The position numbers and the translations under genes were made by a program. A stretch of DNA of 35,574 nucleotides from Nostoc sp. LEGE 12450 (GTDB lineage: Bacteria; Cyanobacteriota; Cyanobacteriia; Cyanobacteriales; Nostocaceae): positions 1 through 35,574 of the forward strand of contig NZ_JADEXU010000079.1 in NCBI RefSeq assembly GCF_015206895.1, read 5' to 3'. Every line of letters starts with the position of its first letter. Position 1 is the stretch's first letter. Of this stretch, positions 16,159-23,996 are shown in pieces. The notes below the pieces were generated by a model. That model did no database searches, had not been told where the DNA came from, and was given only the letters and a program-made list of their open reading frames with translations.

Positions 16159-17397
16159 ATGCTTCCGACTGAAAAAGCTGCTGTCTCTACTCGCGTTATC
16201 GGTTTAATTAGTGGCACATCCGTAGATGGCATTGATGCTGTGTTAGTAGAGATTTCTGGTACAGAATTGGATCTTAAAGTTGAGTTACTAGCTGGTAAAA
16301 CATATCCTTATCCATCTGAACTCAGAGAAAAAATACTAGCGGTTGGTGCAGGCGTTGCCATCTCAATGGCAGAATTGGCAGAAATAGATGATGCGATCGC
16401 CCAAGTCTTTGCCCAAGCCGCCCAAAATATTCAAATTGGTCATCAGCTAGCTACTCTCATTGGCTCTCACGGTCAGACGGTTTATCATCGACCACCCAAA
16501 GAAAGAGCAGGAGGAGCAGGGGAGCAGAGGAGCAGGGGGAAAGAAATGCTCACTCCTCATTCAGCACTTAGCACTCCTTTGGGTTATAGTCTCCAACTAG
16601 GGCGGGGTGAACTGATTGCCTATCTTACGGGCATTACAACTGTAAGCAACTTCCGCGTTGCTGATATCGCTATTGGTGGACATGGTGCACCTCTCGTGCC
16701 CAGAGTAGATGCCTATTTGCTCAGTCATCCTGAAGAAGGGCGTTGTATTCAAAACATTGGTGGCATTGGTAATGTAGCTTATATTCCGCCTCGGCATGGC
16801 GATTGGCTCTCAAAGATTCGCGCTTGGGATACTGGCCCAGGAAATAGTCTGTTGGATCTGGCGGTAGAGCATTTAAGCGCTGGTGCTAAAACTTACGATG
16901 AAAATGGCAATTGGGCAGCAAGTGGTACTCCTTGCCATCCTTTGGTAGAACAATGGCTCAACCAAGATTACTTTCATTTACCACCGCCCAAATCTACTGG
17001 TCGAGAGTTATTTGGTGTGACTTATCTACATCAGTGTTTAAAAGATGCCCAAGAATACCAACTCAATGCTGCTGATATACTGGCAACTCTGACGGAACTG
17101 ACAGCTGCTTCGATTGTTCATAGTTACCGCACTTTTTTGCCAGAAATGCCACAACGGGTACTATTATGTGGTGGTGGTAGCCGCAATCTCTATTTGAAAC
17201 GTCGATTAGAGTTATTGTTGGCATCAATCCCAGTATTGGCTACAGATGAAGTTGGGTTAAATGCAGATTTTAAAGAAGCGATCGCTTTTGCAGTTTTAGG
17301 CTACTGGCGGCATTTGGGCATTCCTGGCAATCTACCTACTGCTACTGGGGCACCTCAAGAAGTGCTTTTGGGAGAAATTCACCAAAGTCAGTCCTAA
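16159..17397 (+). CDS. anmK: Anhydro-N-acetylmuramic acid kinase
   Basis: A 412-residue enzyme that opens and phosphorylates 1,6-anhydro-N-acetylmuramic acid to MurNAc-6-phosphate, a step in recycling cell-wall fragments. The N-terminal ATP-binding motif GLISGTSVDGIDAV (~15-28), GSHGQTVYH (~103-111), the catalytic-region GGHGAPLVPRVD with likely catalytic D184, QNIGGIGN, DTGPGN and the C-terminal LLCGGGSRN are present. Residues 115-140 form an extra low-complexity stretch not expected in AnmK (usually ~370-390 residues) and encoded by a G-rich repeat; the frame is kept. The ATG at 16159 is preceded by a weak purine stretch. The small gene at 17528 follows 130 bp later on the same strand. Confidence 0.94.
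   Translation: MLPTEKAAVSTRVIGLISGTSVDGIDAVLVEISGTELDLKVELLAGKTYPYPSELREKILAVGAGVAISMAELAEIDDAIAQVFAQAAQNIQIGHQLATLIGSHGQTVYHRPPKERAGGAGEQRSRGKEMLTPHSALSTPLGYSLQLGRGELIAYLTGITTVSNFRVADIAIGGHGAPLVPRVDAYLLSHPEEGRCIQNIGGIGNVAYIPPRHGDWLSKIRAWDTGPGNSLLDLAVEHLSAGAKTYDENGNWAASGTPCHPLVEQWLNQDYFHLPPPKSTGRELFGVTYLHQCLKDAQEYQLNAADILATLTELTAASIVHSYRTFLPEMPQRVLLCGGGSRNLYLKRRLELLLASIPVLATDEVGLNADFKEAIAFAVLGYWRHLGIPGNLPTATGAPQEVLLGEIHQSQS
16501..16578 (+). repeat. Repeat-derived insertion inside anmK
   Basis: GAGCAGG cores recur every 8-9 bases at 16505-16536, followed by a CACTC/AGCACT-rich tail to about 16578. The stretch encodes residues ~115-140 between the GSHGQT motif and the GYSLQLG segment, positions that are nearly adjacent in typical AnmK. 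It shares CAGGGGAGCAG with the intergenic repeat at 2950-2985. Confidence 0.75.
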
Positions 17398-17527
17398 GTT
17401 CTGAGACAGGAACAATAAAAAATTTCTTCATTATTCACTCAGCACAAACTAAACGCCCCGCTATCGCTAACAGCACTGCTATAACTGTAATCTTGGCGGT
17501 ACTCGATCAAGACAGGGAATATATAAG

Positions 17528-17974
17528 GTGGCTCATACTTTTTTATTGGAACCAGGACGCTGGGCAATGCAAGGAAATTGGCTGGAACGAAATGGTATGC
17601 CAATCAACGTCAAGGGTATGACCTTGGTAGCTTGGAATCGAGATAACTGGTTCACTATGGCTACAAAGCTGATATTTCCTGGTAGCGATCGCTCAGAAAT
17701 CTCTCTACAATACAAAGGACGATTGCATGAGGGAGAGCGTCAGTATACTTTTTTACTACAACATAATATTTTGGGGCAAGTTGAAGGTGAAGGCTGGATT
17801 GGTCTAGATACTATTGTGCAGCGTTACTGGGTACTAGGCGATCGTCAGCGTCGTAGTGGTTTTGAAACCCTACACCGGATTTCCGAAGATAGATATTACC
17901 TAAGTAGTGGTATCTTGGCTGGTCATTTTTTAACTAACACAATGGAAGTTAGCCTAGAGCGTCAATCAACCTAA
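17528..17974 (+). CDS. Small soluble protein of unknown function
   Basis: A 148-residue protein beginning at a GTG (17528), with an AAGG immediately before it that is too close for an ideal ribosome site. It has no signal peptide, membrane segment or cysteine, and is rich in Trp and aromatic residues (WAMQGNWLERNG, AWNRDNWFTM, EGWIGLDTIVQRYWVLGD). The alternating hydrophobic pattern suggests an all-beta, barrel-like fold. I do not recognise a named family with certainty, although the sequence reads like a genuine conserved cyanobacterial protein. It lies 130 bp after anmK and may share its transcript. No function is assigned. Confidence 0.7.
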   Translation: MAHTFLLEPGRWAMQGNWLERNGMPINVKGMTLVAWNRDNWFTMATKLIFPGSDRSEISLQYKGRLHEGERQYTFLLQHNILGQVEGEGWIGLDTIVQRYWVLGDRQRRSGFETLHRISEDRYYLSSGILAGHFLTNTMEVSLERQST

Positions 17975-18463
17975 GAGCAATGCTACTTTGCTGCTGTGAG
18001 TCTAACCTGTAAACTGAAACCATATTGTCTAAATAACTTTAGCAACGTAATGGTTTGGCAATGTTCAAGTTTATTTTGACCAACTTACTCAAGGCAACAC
18101 ATAATATCAACAAAATTAATTTATTCTCAATAAAGTTTAAGAAATATCATTAAGACTTGTTTATTGATAAAAATTAAGCAACAGCGATAGTGAGTATTCG
18201 TCCTGCTGCAAAGAAGCAAGCTACGCACAATGTCTCGTAGAGAGTGTGATAGCCAGTCGTAGACATCGCTTTGATTCTTGCAAACCAAACCAAACGAAAA
18301 ATAAGCATTTTTTCGTTGGTTCTTAATCTTGGTTGCGATCAAGAGTAATTTTAGATGCGTTTGCCCTGCCGACTACTTAGTTGTATAGTAAAAAAGAAGT
18401 TATCAAACTTATATTCATAATCTTAAGATTTTTAGCTAGCTGTGTAATCAGGAGTTCAGTTTT
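17975..18463. other. Gene-free gap before the glycosyltransferase gene
   Basis: This AT-rich stretch of 489 bp holds a near-perfect hairpin at 18288-18321 and a patch of dispersed-repeat-like sequence (~18205-18270, AAGCAAGCTACGC and similar). The minus-strand frame at 18127-18342 crosses these repeats and is not credible. Confidence 0.4.
18288..18321. terminator. A/T-flanked hairpin, possible bidirectional terminator
   Basis: AACCAAACGAAAAAT (18288-18302), loop AAGC, then ATTTTTTCGTTGGTT (18307-18321) pair along nearly their whole length with one slipped base. It could end transcripts from the anmK side; the T-run lies inside the stem, so this is uncertain. Confidence 0.35.
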
Positions 18464-19477
18464 ATGAATCCTAAAGTATCCGTCATTATTCCTGCTTATA
18501 ATACTGAAGCTTATATTGCGAAGGCGATACAGTCAGCCTTAGAGCAAACGCTCAGTGATATTGAAGTCATCATAGTCGATGATGGTTCAAGTGATAAAAC
18601 TGTAGAAGTCGCTAAAAGTTTTACTGACCAACGCCTCAAAGTAATAGTTAATCAACAAAACCTTGGAGTTTCCGCTGCGCGTAATCGTGCCATTAAAGCA
18701 GCCCAAGGAGAATGGGTTGCTGTTCTTGATTCAGATGACTGGTATGCTCCTGAAAGATTAGAAAAACTTCTGTTGCTGGCAGAAAAAACAAATGCAGACA
18801 TAATTGCTGACGATCTATATTTAATCCACGATGGTGCAACATCTCCTTGGAGTACATTTATTCAAGAAAGTGGAGAATATATAGATGAAGCTCTCCAAAT
18901 TGATCTCATTTCTTTTGTAAAAAGTGCTGTCTATGGAGAACCAGCGTTGGCTTTGGGTTTAAGCAAGCCTATATTCAAACGAGAATTTTTGGTTAAGCAC
19001 GGCATTCTGTACGATGAAAATGTGAGTATGGCTGAAGATTTTTGGCTTGATGTGGAATGCCTAATCAATGGTGCCCGCTTTTTTATTGTGCCAGAACCCT
19101 ATTATTTCTACCGCTCACGCTCTATTTCTCTTGTACGTCAAAGTATATTATCACGTCTAAATCAATACTGCATAGCTACTAATTCTTTCATGCAACAAGA
19201 AAGAGTGAAAAACAATGCAGCTTTAATGCTTGCTCTATCTTATAATCTTGCATCCTATAAAAAACATCTAGCTTACTATCAAGTTGTAGTGCCTATAAAG
19301 CAAAGAAAATGGTTAACAGCATTAAGAGAAATCATGAAAAATCCGCGCTTTTTTAATGTTTTTATTTCCCGGTTGAACAATATTATTCAACGTCGAATAC
19401 AATATTATGCAATGGGTAATAAATCAGTTTTTGATATGTCCTATAACCTACAGAAAAAACGAAAAATAGCTAATTGA
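18464..19477 (+). CDS. Family 2 glycosyltransferase
   Basis: A 337-residue GT-A-fold transferase, expected to move a sugar from a nucleotide sugar to a growing glycan. The N-terminus shows VSVIIPAYNTEAYI and IEVIIVDDGSSDKT (nucleotide-binding Asp), then NQQNLGVSAARN and the metal-binding VAVLDSDDWY (~90-99). The second half (AEDFWLDVECLINGARFF, PEPYYFYRSRSISLV) is typical of bacterial exopolysaccharide or glycan-decorating GT2 enzymes. No membrane helix is present, so it should be cytoplasmic or peripheral. A good AGGAG ribosome site precedes the ATG at 18464. It stands alone between AT-rich gaps and its acceptor is unknown. Confidence 0.9.
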   Translation: MNPKVSVIIPAYNTEAYIAKAIQSALEQTLSDIEVIIVDDGSSDKTVEVAKSFTDQRLKVIVNQQNLGVSAARNRAIKAAQGEWVAVLDSDDWYAPERLEKLLLLAEKTNADIIADDLYLIHDGATSPWSTFIQESGEYIDEALQIDLISFVKSAVYGEPALALGLSKPIFKREFLVKHGILYDENVSMAEDFWLDVECLINGARFFIVPEPYYFYRSRSISLVRQSILSRLNQYCIATNSFMQQERVKNNAALMLALSYNLASYKKHLAYYQVVVPIKQRKWLTALREIMKNPRFFNVFISRLNNIIQRRIQYYAMGNKSVFDMSYNLQKKRKIAN

Positions 19478-20354
19478 TACTATCCCAATTTCATGTATAA
19501 ATAATACATTTCACCTAGTTATAATAAGTCTGAAAGGTTAAAAATCTGGTCAAACAATTAAGTATCTGTTGTTATCCTTAGTGAACAAAACAAAAGCAGA
19601 AGACATTTTTGCTGGAAGTAGAATGAAAGTGTTAATCAAGTAAAACTCTAGTTGTGAGTCGTTGACCACTAAAATCACATTTACAAATCCTAGCAAACTA
19701 GAGAATTTTTTATGAGATACAAGGGCTTGGAGCTGATAAAAGCTAGACAGGAAGCCCTCATGTCTTTTTCTGATGCTTTATTGATATTCAAAACCCTGAC
19801 TCATTACTCAGTTATCATAACTCTGTAGTGAGTGTGGTAGTTCCCAATTAAGGTTTTTGGCAGATGCTAGAGTTATCTATTGACTCAAAATTGGGCAAAC
19901 TAAAACTACAACACAATTAAAGTGCAAAATGATATGAAGCGTCATTATCTACTCTTTCTGCTTGTTTGCTCTGGCATATTGCACCAGTTGTAATTGCCAT
20001 CTCTGTTGCGGACTACCACAGGATAACTGCAATCTTCTAAAAGAGGGCTAGCAAGAGCTAGTATAGCACTACGTAAATGTACTTGCTATTTTAATTAAAC
20101 AAGACTTGGGGCAAAATCCTCTTCTTAAAGGTAGGCAAATTTCCACCCCAGTGTACTAGCACAGAACTGTGTAGATAGAGCAACGATTGGAAATCGTCCG
20201 ACAGTCTATCCTATAAGCTTTTTGCTTTTTGACTTCTATTTCTGCCTTATGGTACGAATCTAGAAAGTCATTTCTGGGCGCAATAATTCAGATATAGTTT
20301 GAATGCACTTTTTCTCCTAAACACTTATAACCTGCTTTTGGATTCGAATTCTCT
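19478..20354. other. Large gene-free gap before the protein kinase gene
   Basis: This 877 bp stretch has no credible protein gene. It contains a hairpin followed by a T-rich run (19722-19770). It also has a 19-codon frame at 19934-19990 that starts like a lipoprotein signal (MKRHYLLFLLVCSG) and then stops, perhaps a gene remnant. A short stem ACGATT-GGA-AATCGT lies at ~20181-20195. The remainder is unremarkable AT-rich sequence that should include the kinase promoter. Confidence 0.4.
19722..19770 (+). ncRNA. Possible small RNA 3' end or terminator hairpin
   Basis: AGGGCTT (19722-19728) pairs with AAGCCCT (19752-19758), enclosing a second small stem (AGCT-GATAAA-AGCT). CATGTCTTTTTC follows. 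The layout fits an intrinsic terminator on the plus strand about 250 bp after the glycosyltransferase, or the end of an unannotated small RNA. This rests on structure only. Confidence 0.3.
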
Positions 20355-21908
20355 ATGTCAGACCCCAACATTGGTCGCTTACTCAGCAAACGCTACCAAC
20401 TCCAGGAGTTAATCGGTACTGGAGCAATGGGTCGAGTTTATCGTGCTAAAGATACTTTGTTGGGAGGTGTACCTGTCGCGGTTAAGTTTCTCGCTCTATC
20501 AATTCAAAATGAAAAGATGCGATTGCAAGACCGCTTTGAGCGAGAAGCAAAAACCTGTGCTTTACTAGGGCAAAAAAGTATCCACATTGTACGAGTTATG
20601 GACTATGGCGTAGATGAGAATAATACCCCGTTCTACGTCATGGAATATCTACAAGGACAAAGCCTAAACAATATTATTCGTAAGCAACGACTACCTTTAC
20701 CAAGATTTCTGAGTATGGCACGTCAACTCAGTCTGGGGTTACAGTGCGCTCATGATGGCATCCCAGTTGAGGGCACAATTTGCCCAATTATCCATCGGGA
20801 TGTCAAGCCAAGCAATATGCTAGTGATTCAAGATCCTAGTTTTGGAGAATTGGTCAAGGTTCTAGATTTTGGTATTGCTAAGTTATTACAGTCGGATGGC
20901 GACCATACAAAATTCTATTTGGGGACGTTGGCTTATTCTTCTCCCGAACAGATGGAGGGTAAGGAATTAGACAACCGTGCTGATATTTATAGTTTGGGTG
21001 TAATGATGTTTGAGATGCTCACAGGCAAAATGCCACTAGTAGCACAAACTCATTCTTTTGGGGCATGGTATAAAACACATCACTATCAAAAACCACGTTC
21101 TTTTACTGAGGTTGCACCTGGGTTAGAACTACCAAAAGAAATCGAAAATTTGGTGATGAGTTGTCTAGCGAAGGTAGCACGCGATCGCCCCCAAAGTATC
21201 ACTGAAATCCTGAGAGTTCTAGCATCTCTAGAAAAACCTGAGCATACACGCAAAGTTAAGCAAGATAGCCATGCCCTAATTCCTGCTACTACGGCTAGTC
21301 CTGAGCTTGAACAGAAGACTAAAGCCGATTTGCGGGCATCATTGTCTAACGATGAAATCGCTCGCGCTATTTCCTGGCCCCAAAATAAACCAATTGCCGA
21401 CATTGTATTTCCTCAGTCCATTCACAGCAATGGGGAGGTTTTACCAGCGCTATGGGTGATGCTACCGCAAGAAGAAATTCAAAAGCGCTTACTCTGTACC
21501 CGCTATAACCAATTTCTTTTTATCTCTATTCCCCATCCCATGTTGCTATGGATTACTGTTATCTACAACCGCAAGCATGGTGCCAAATGGTTACCTTACT
21601 ACCTTGATCTTAAAACCAGTCTTGGTCAAGAAATTACCCGGTTATTACAGCACACAGGTTACTACCGACTGTTGTTCTTTGCACGAGAAACACCAAATCG
21701 CTGTACACACATCTTACCTTCCAGCGTCGCTTCTGCCCAACGTCAACGACTGCAAGAGTGGGTCGCAATGAGCAACACATTGATGTCCTCTGCCGACCCG
21801 CAAATGAGTAAAAGCTTGCTCAAAAGTGAGTACGAAAAAATTAAGCCTCAAATTCTCGCAAAACTGGAAAGCATTGATACAGATTCTCCATACGATCTTT
21901 CCAGCTAG
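20355..21908 (+). CDS. Serine/threonine protein kinase (Hanks type)
   Basis: A 517-residue soluble kinase. The catalytic domain (~residues 14-285) has the glycine loop GTGAMGRVY (21-29), ATP-anchoring K44 (VAVKF), catalytic loop HRDVKPSN with D149, metal-binding DFG at D171 and the SPEQ/DIYSLGVMMFE segment. All key residues are intact, so it should be active. The C-terminal ~200 residues (about 330-490) form a cyanobacterial-looking soluble domain without a motif I recognise. No membrane helix is seen. The ATG at 20355 gives the best kinase N-terminus, but no ribosome site is visible. A PP2C phosphatase gene lies 1.3 kb downstream on the other strand; a functional pair is possible but unproven. 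Confidence 0.93.
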   Translation: MSDPNIGRLLSKRYQLQELIGTGAMGRVYRAKDTLLGGVPVAVKFLALSIQNEKMRLQDRFEREAKTCALLGQKSIHIVRVMDYGVDENNTPFYVMEYLQGQSLNNIIRKQRLPLPRFLSMARQLSLGLQCAHDGIPVEGTICPIIHRDVKPSNMLVIQDPSFGELVKVLDFGIAKLLQSDGDHTKFYLGTLAYSSPEQMEGKELDNRADIYSLGVMMFEMLTGKMPLVAQTHSFGAWYKTHHYQKPRSFTEVAPGLELPKEIENLVMSCLAKVARDRPQSITEILRVLASLEKPEHTRKVKQDSHALIPATTASPELEQKTKADLRASLSNDEIARAISWPQNKPIADIVFPQSIHSNGEVLPALWVMLPQEEIQKRLLCTRYNQFLFISIPHPMLLWITVIYNRKHGAKWLPYYLDLKTSLGQEITRLLQHTGYYRLLFFARETPNRCTHILPSSVASAQRQRLQEWVAMSNTLMSSADPQMSKSLLKSEYEKIKPQILAKLESIDTDSPYDLSS

Positions 21909-22383
21909 GAATAATTTCTTAATATTACATGTAATATATGTAGCTAAGGGCTACTAACTCAAAGAATGTAAACTTTTATAAACAAAATATATATAAAGAT
22001 GTAAGTTCTAGTTATATGTATAAAGAGTGAAATCACAAGCTGCCAAATCAGGGCTGTCTAAATTCTCTCTGAATATTTTTGTATACATATTGTAGGAAGT
22101 TGTAAATTTACGCAGGTGTAATTTTCAGACTAGACAAAAGAGACAGTAAAAAATTTTTGCTCAAGTGAGCAGTAAGTTTAGTCTGTAAAGCTAAAGTTAT
22201 GTCTAGATTCCAGCAGATGTGCCTTCGAAAAGTTTACTAGTTGTTAGTTAATTTTGTGAATTGAATTGTTGCGCTGCTCTTTTGGAATTGTTTATCGAAG
22301 TTGACGCCCCGACATCCCCAGCTCTTTTCCTCCTTGGAACCAAGCAAGAGAAGGAGGTCGTCCACTGCGACAGTAGAACGACT
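21909..22383. other. Gene-free gap between the convergent kinase and nblA genes
   Basis: This AT-rich stretch of 475 bp starts with a perfect 16-bp palindrome ATATTACATGTAATAT at 21922-21937, thirteen bases after the kinase stop. Near nblA it has an inverted repeat CCTCCTT / AAGGAGG (22329-22335 with 22351-22357), with a nested CTTGG-AA-CCAAG. That repeat may help end the nblA transcript but lacks a T-run. No open frame was found. Confidence 0.4.
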
Positions 22384-22581
22384 CTATGCCATAGTGGAAC
22401 CGGAATCTAAGCCCCACTGGTGCTTAAGAAGCTCCTGATAAGTTGCCTCACGCACTACCATTTGCTCATAGAGCTTTACTAAAAAGTCTTTAGCTTGATC
22501 GTGGCTCATATTCTGTACTTGAGTGGCAAATGAGCAGATGCTGAATTGCTGTTCCAAGGATAGTTTCATTGGTTGGTTCAT
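22384..22581 (-). CDS. nblA: Phycobilisome degradation protein NblA
   Basis: A 65-residue adaptor that targets phycobilisomes for proteolysis during nitrogen or other nutrient starvation. The sequence begins MNQPMKLSLEQQFSICSF, continues through QAKDFLVKLYEQMVVREAT and ends with LLKHQWGLDS, matching NblA of Nostocales over its full length. The frame is open further upstream (to a GTG/ATG-type start near 22719), but the ATG at 22581 is the right start. It is preceded by CGGAG seven bases upstream and gives the family length, whereas the extension resembles no NblA. An NtcA site and -10 box lie about 250 bp upstream, giving a leader of roughly 215 nt with a stem-loop. Confidence 0.95.
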   Translation of the reverse strand: MNQPMKLSLEQQFSICSFATQVQNMSHDQAKDFLVKLYEQMVVREATYQELLKHQWGLDSGSTMA

Positions 22582-22625
22582 AGTTAACTCCGAAAAAAAA
22601 CGCATAAAGGTGATATCGCTTGCAG

Positions 22626-22653
22626 AAGTCCAAATGTGATAATAATTGGACTT
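22626..22653 (-). promoter_or_regulatory. Stem-loop in the nblA leader
   Basis: AAGTCCAA (22626-22633) and TTGGACTT (22646-22653) form a perfect 8-bp stem with a 12-base loop, 45-72 bases before the nblA start codon in the predicted leader. It might affect stability or translation of the mRNA; this is inference from structure. Confidence 0.4.
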
Positions 22654-22802
22654 GTATGTGTCCACCATTTGTTCCTCCGTATTAAGAAAGATAACAATTG
22701 TTTGACACGTTGCCCACATCCTAAGTGTGGATTTTTTTTGATATGATATCTTGCACCTAATCCTGCTGATATACTACCCAAGTCAGCCGAGCTGTATTCC
22801 GG

Positions 22803-22841
22803 AAAATAAGCTCTGTTTGAACGAAGTGTAGATATAACTAC
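22803..22841 (-). promoter_or_regulatory. NtcA-activated promoter of nblA
   Basis: A perfect NtcA palindrome GTA-N8-TAC lies at 22828-22841 (GTAGATATAACTAC). Read toward nblA, a -10 box of the TAN3T form (TATTTT, plus-strand 22803-22808) begins 20 bases after it. This is close to the 22-23 base spacing of class II NtcA promoters. It predicts a transcript start near 22796 and activation on combined-nitrogen loss, fitting the known nitrogen control of nblA. Confidence 0.75.
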
Positions 22842-23252
22842 CTCTCAACCATTTCTGCTTTGCACTGATCTCTTTTGAGGAGATAAGCAGATTTTGTCCT
22901 GAGTCCTATACGTTTTCCTGTTTGAAAAAACATAAGATGCTTTGTCTCCACAAATAAATATGGAGGAAGCATTGGGAAGCTAGGACTTTCAGGAGGTTGG
23001 GGAATGAATGGTAATAAGCGTGAATTATAATCGCTCTACCTTATTATGTGCAAGATGTCAATTTATCAATTTGATGCAAATTCAGCCTCATTAGGTGACT
23101 TTGGAGGCTAAAAATATTTGTATCAAATTGTAAAAACTAAAAATGCTCACACTGAACAAATTGCTGAGTATATCTACCAGAATTGTTATTTGTCATTTGC
23201 CAGTTGTCCTTTATTTAAGGTTACTAAGCATCGATTAATGACCAATGACTAT
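22842..23252. other. Gap between the nblA promoter and the PP2C gene
   Basis: These 411 bp lie between the two minus-strand units. The stretch contains a strong Shine-Dalgarno-like AGGAGG (22991-22996) on the plus strand before a possible 28-codon frame (23008-23094). It also contains facing TTGGTCA-type repeats (23185-23211 and 23236-23251) next to the PP2C stop. Confidence 0.4.
23185..23251. repeat. Facing STRR repeats after the PP2C gene
   Basis: GTCATTT/GTCCTT-type units (23185-23211) face AATGACC/AATGACT units (23236-23251) in inverted orientation. The pair is able to form an imperfect hairpin immediately after the phosphatase stop codon. Confidence 0.6.
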
Positions 23253-23978
23253 TTATTCTAGTGAGACGATGACAACTGTGATGTTATCGTGCCCTCCATG
23301 CTCCTTAGCAGCCTCAATTAGAGAGATGGCGGCTTTATCAAGCCAAGGAGCATTTTGGAGGCAGCTAGTAATCTTCTGTTCAACAAGTTCTTCTGTGAGA
23401 CCATCACTACATAAAAGCAAGCGATCGCCAGCTTTGACATCTAGTGGTTGCACATCAATCTGATGCAAGTCTTCACGTCCCAAACAGCGCGATAATACAT
23501 GACGAAAAGGATGAGATCGCGCTTCATCTAAGGTTATGTCACCGATTTTAATTGCCCGTGCTACCCAAGTGTGGTCTTCTGTTACCTGCTCTAAGTGCGA
23601 CTCTCGGAAGCGATACAGCCGCGAATCGCCAACATGAGCGCACCAGGGCGATTCTGGGGCACGAAAAATTACTGCTACAACTGTTGTGCCCATATCGGCA
23701 CGTTCGGGATGATTTTGCTGATCTTGCAAAATCGCTTCATTGGCACCCCACAAAGCTTGCTCTAGCAGTTCTTGAGAAGATTTAGAAGATTCCCAATTTG
23801 CCAGCAAATACGCCTGAATTTCTTCCGTGGCTATACGACTTGCTTCTTCACCTCCAGCATGGCCACCCATTCCATCGGCAACAACAAAAAACCGCCCTTC
23901 TGGGTCGACATAGTAAGCATCCTGATTATTAGAACGAATAAGTCCCGGATCGCTAAAACCCGTGAAATTAAGTTTCAT
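23253..23978 (-). CDS. PP2C-family serine/threonine protein phosphatase
   Basis: A 241-residue soluble phosphatase that would remove phosphate from Ser/Thr residues using two metal ions. Motifs from the chosen ATG are RSNNQDAYY (D20), VADGMGGHAGGEEAS (metal ligand D35), LLLCSDGLTEEL and GGHDNITVVIV, all intact. The frame extends six codons upstream to a TTG, but the ATG at 23978 gives the standard MKLNFTGFSDPG start. It begins 18 bases after the ABC1 kinase stop, so the two are probably one transcript. The substrate could include targets of Ser/Thr kinases such as the one at 20355, though nothing here proves it. Confidence 0.92.
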   Translation of the reverse strand: MKLNFTGFSDPGLIRSNNQDAYYVDPEGRFFVVADGMGGHAGGEEASRIATEEIQAYLLANWESSKSSQELLEQALWGANEAILQDQQNHPERADMGTTVVAVIFRAPESPWCAHVGDSRLYRFRESHLEQVTEDHTWVARAIKIGDITLDEARSHPFRHVLSRCLGREDLHQIDVQPLDVKAGDRLLLCSDGLTEELVEQKITSCLQNAPWLDKAAISLIEAAKEHGGHDNITVVIVSLE

Positions 23979-23996
23979 AATTTTTTTTTGCAACAA

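Noticed and set aside
18127..18342. Minus-strand 71-codon frame before the glycosyltransferase
   Set aside because: It crosses dispersed-repeat-like sequence and a hairpin; the protein is unlike any family I know.
20160..20215. tRNA-like stretch with a short ACGATT/AATCGT stem
   Set aside because: No acceptor stem, TTC loop or D arm can be built around it.
22582..22719. 46-residue N-terminal extension of nblA
   Set aside because: The internal ATG at 22581 has CGGAG upstream and gives the standard NblA length; the extension overlaps the structured leader.
22584..22781. Alternative 65-codon minus-strand frame in the nblA leader
   Set aside because: It lies inside the predicted untranslated leader, has no ribosome site and resembles no protein.
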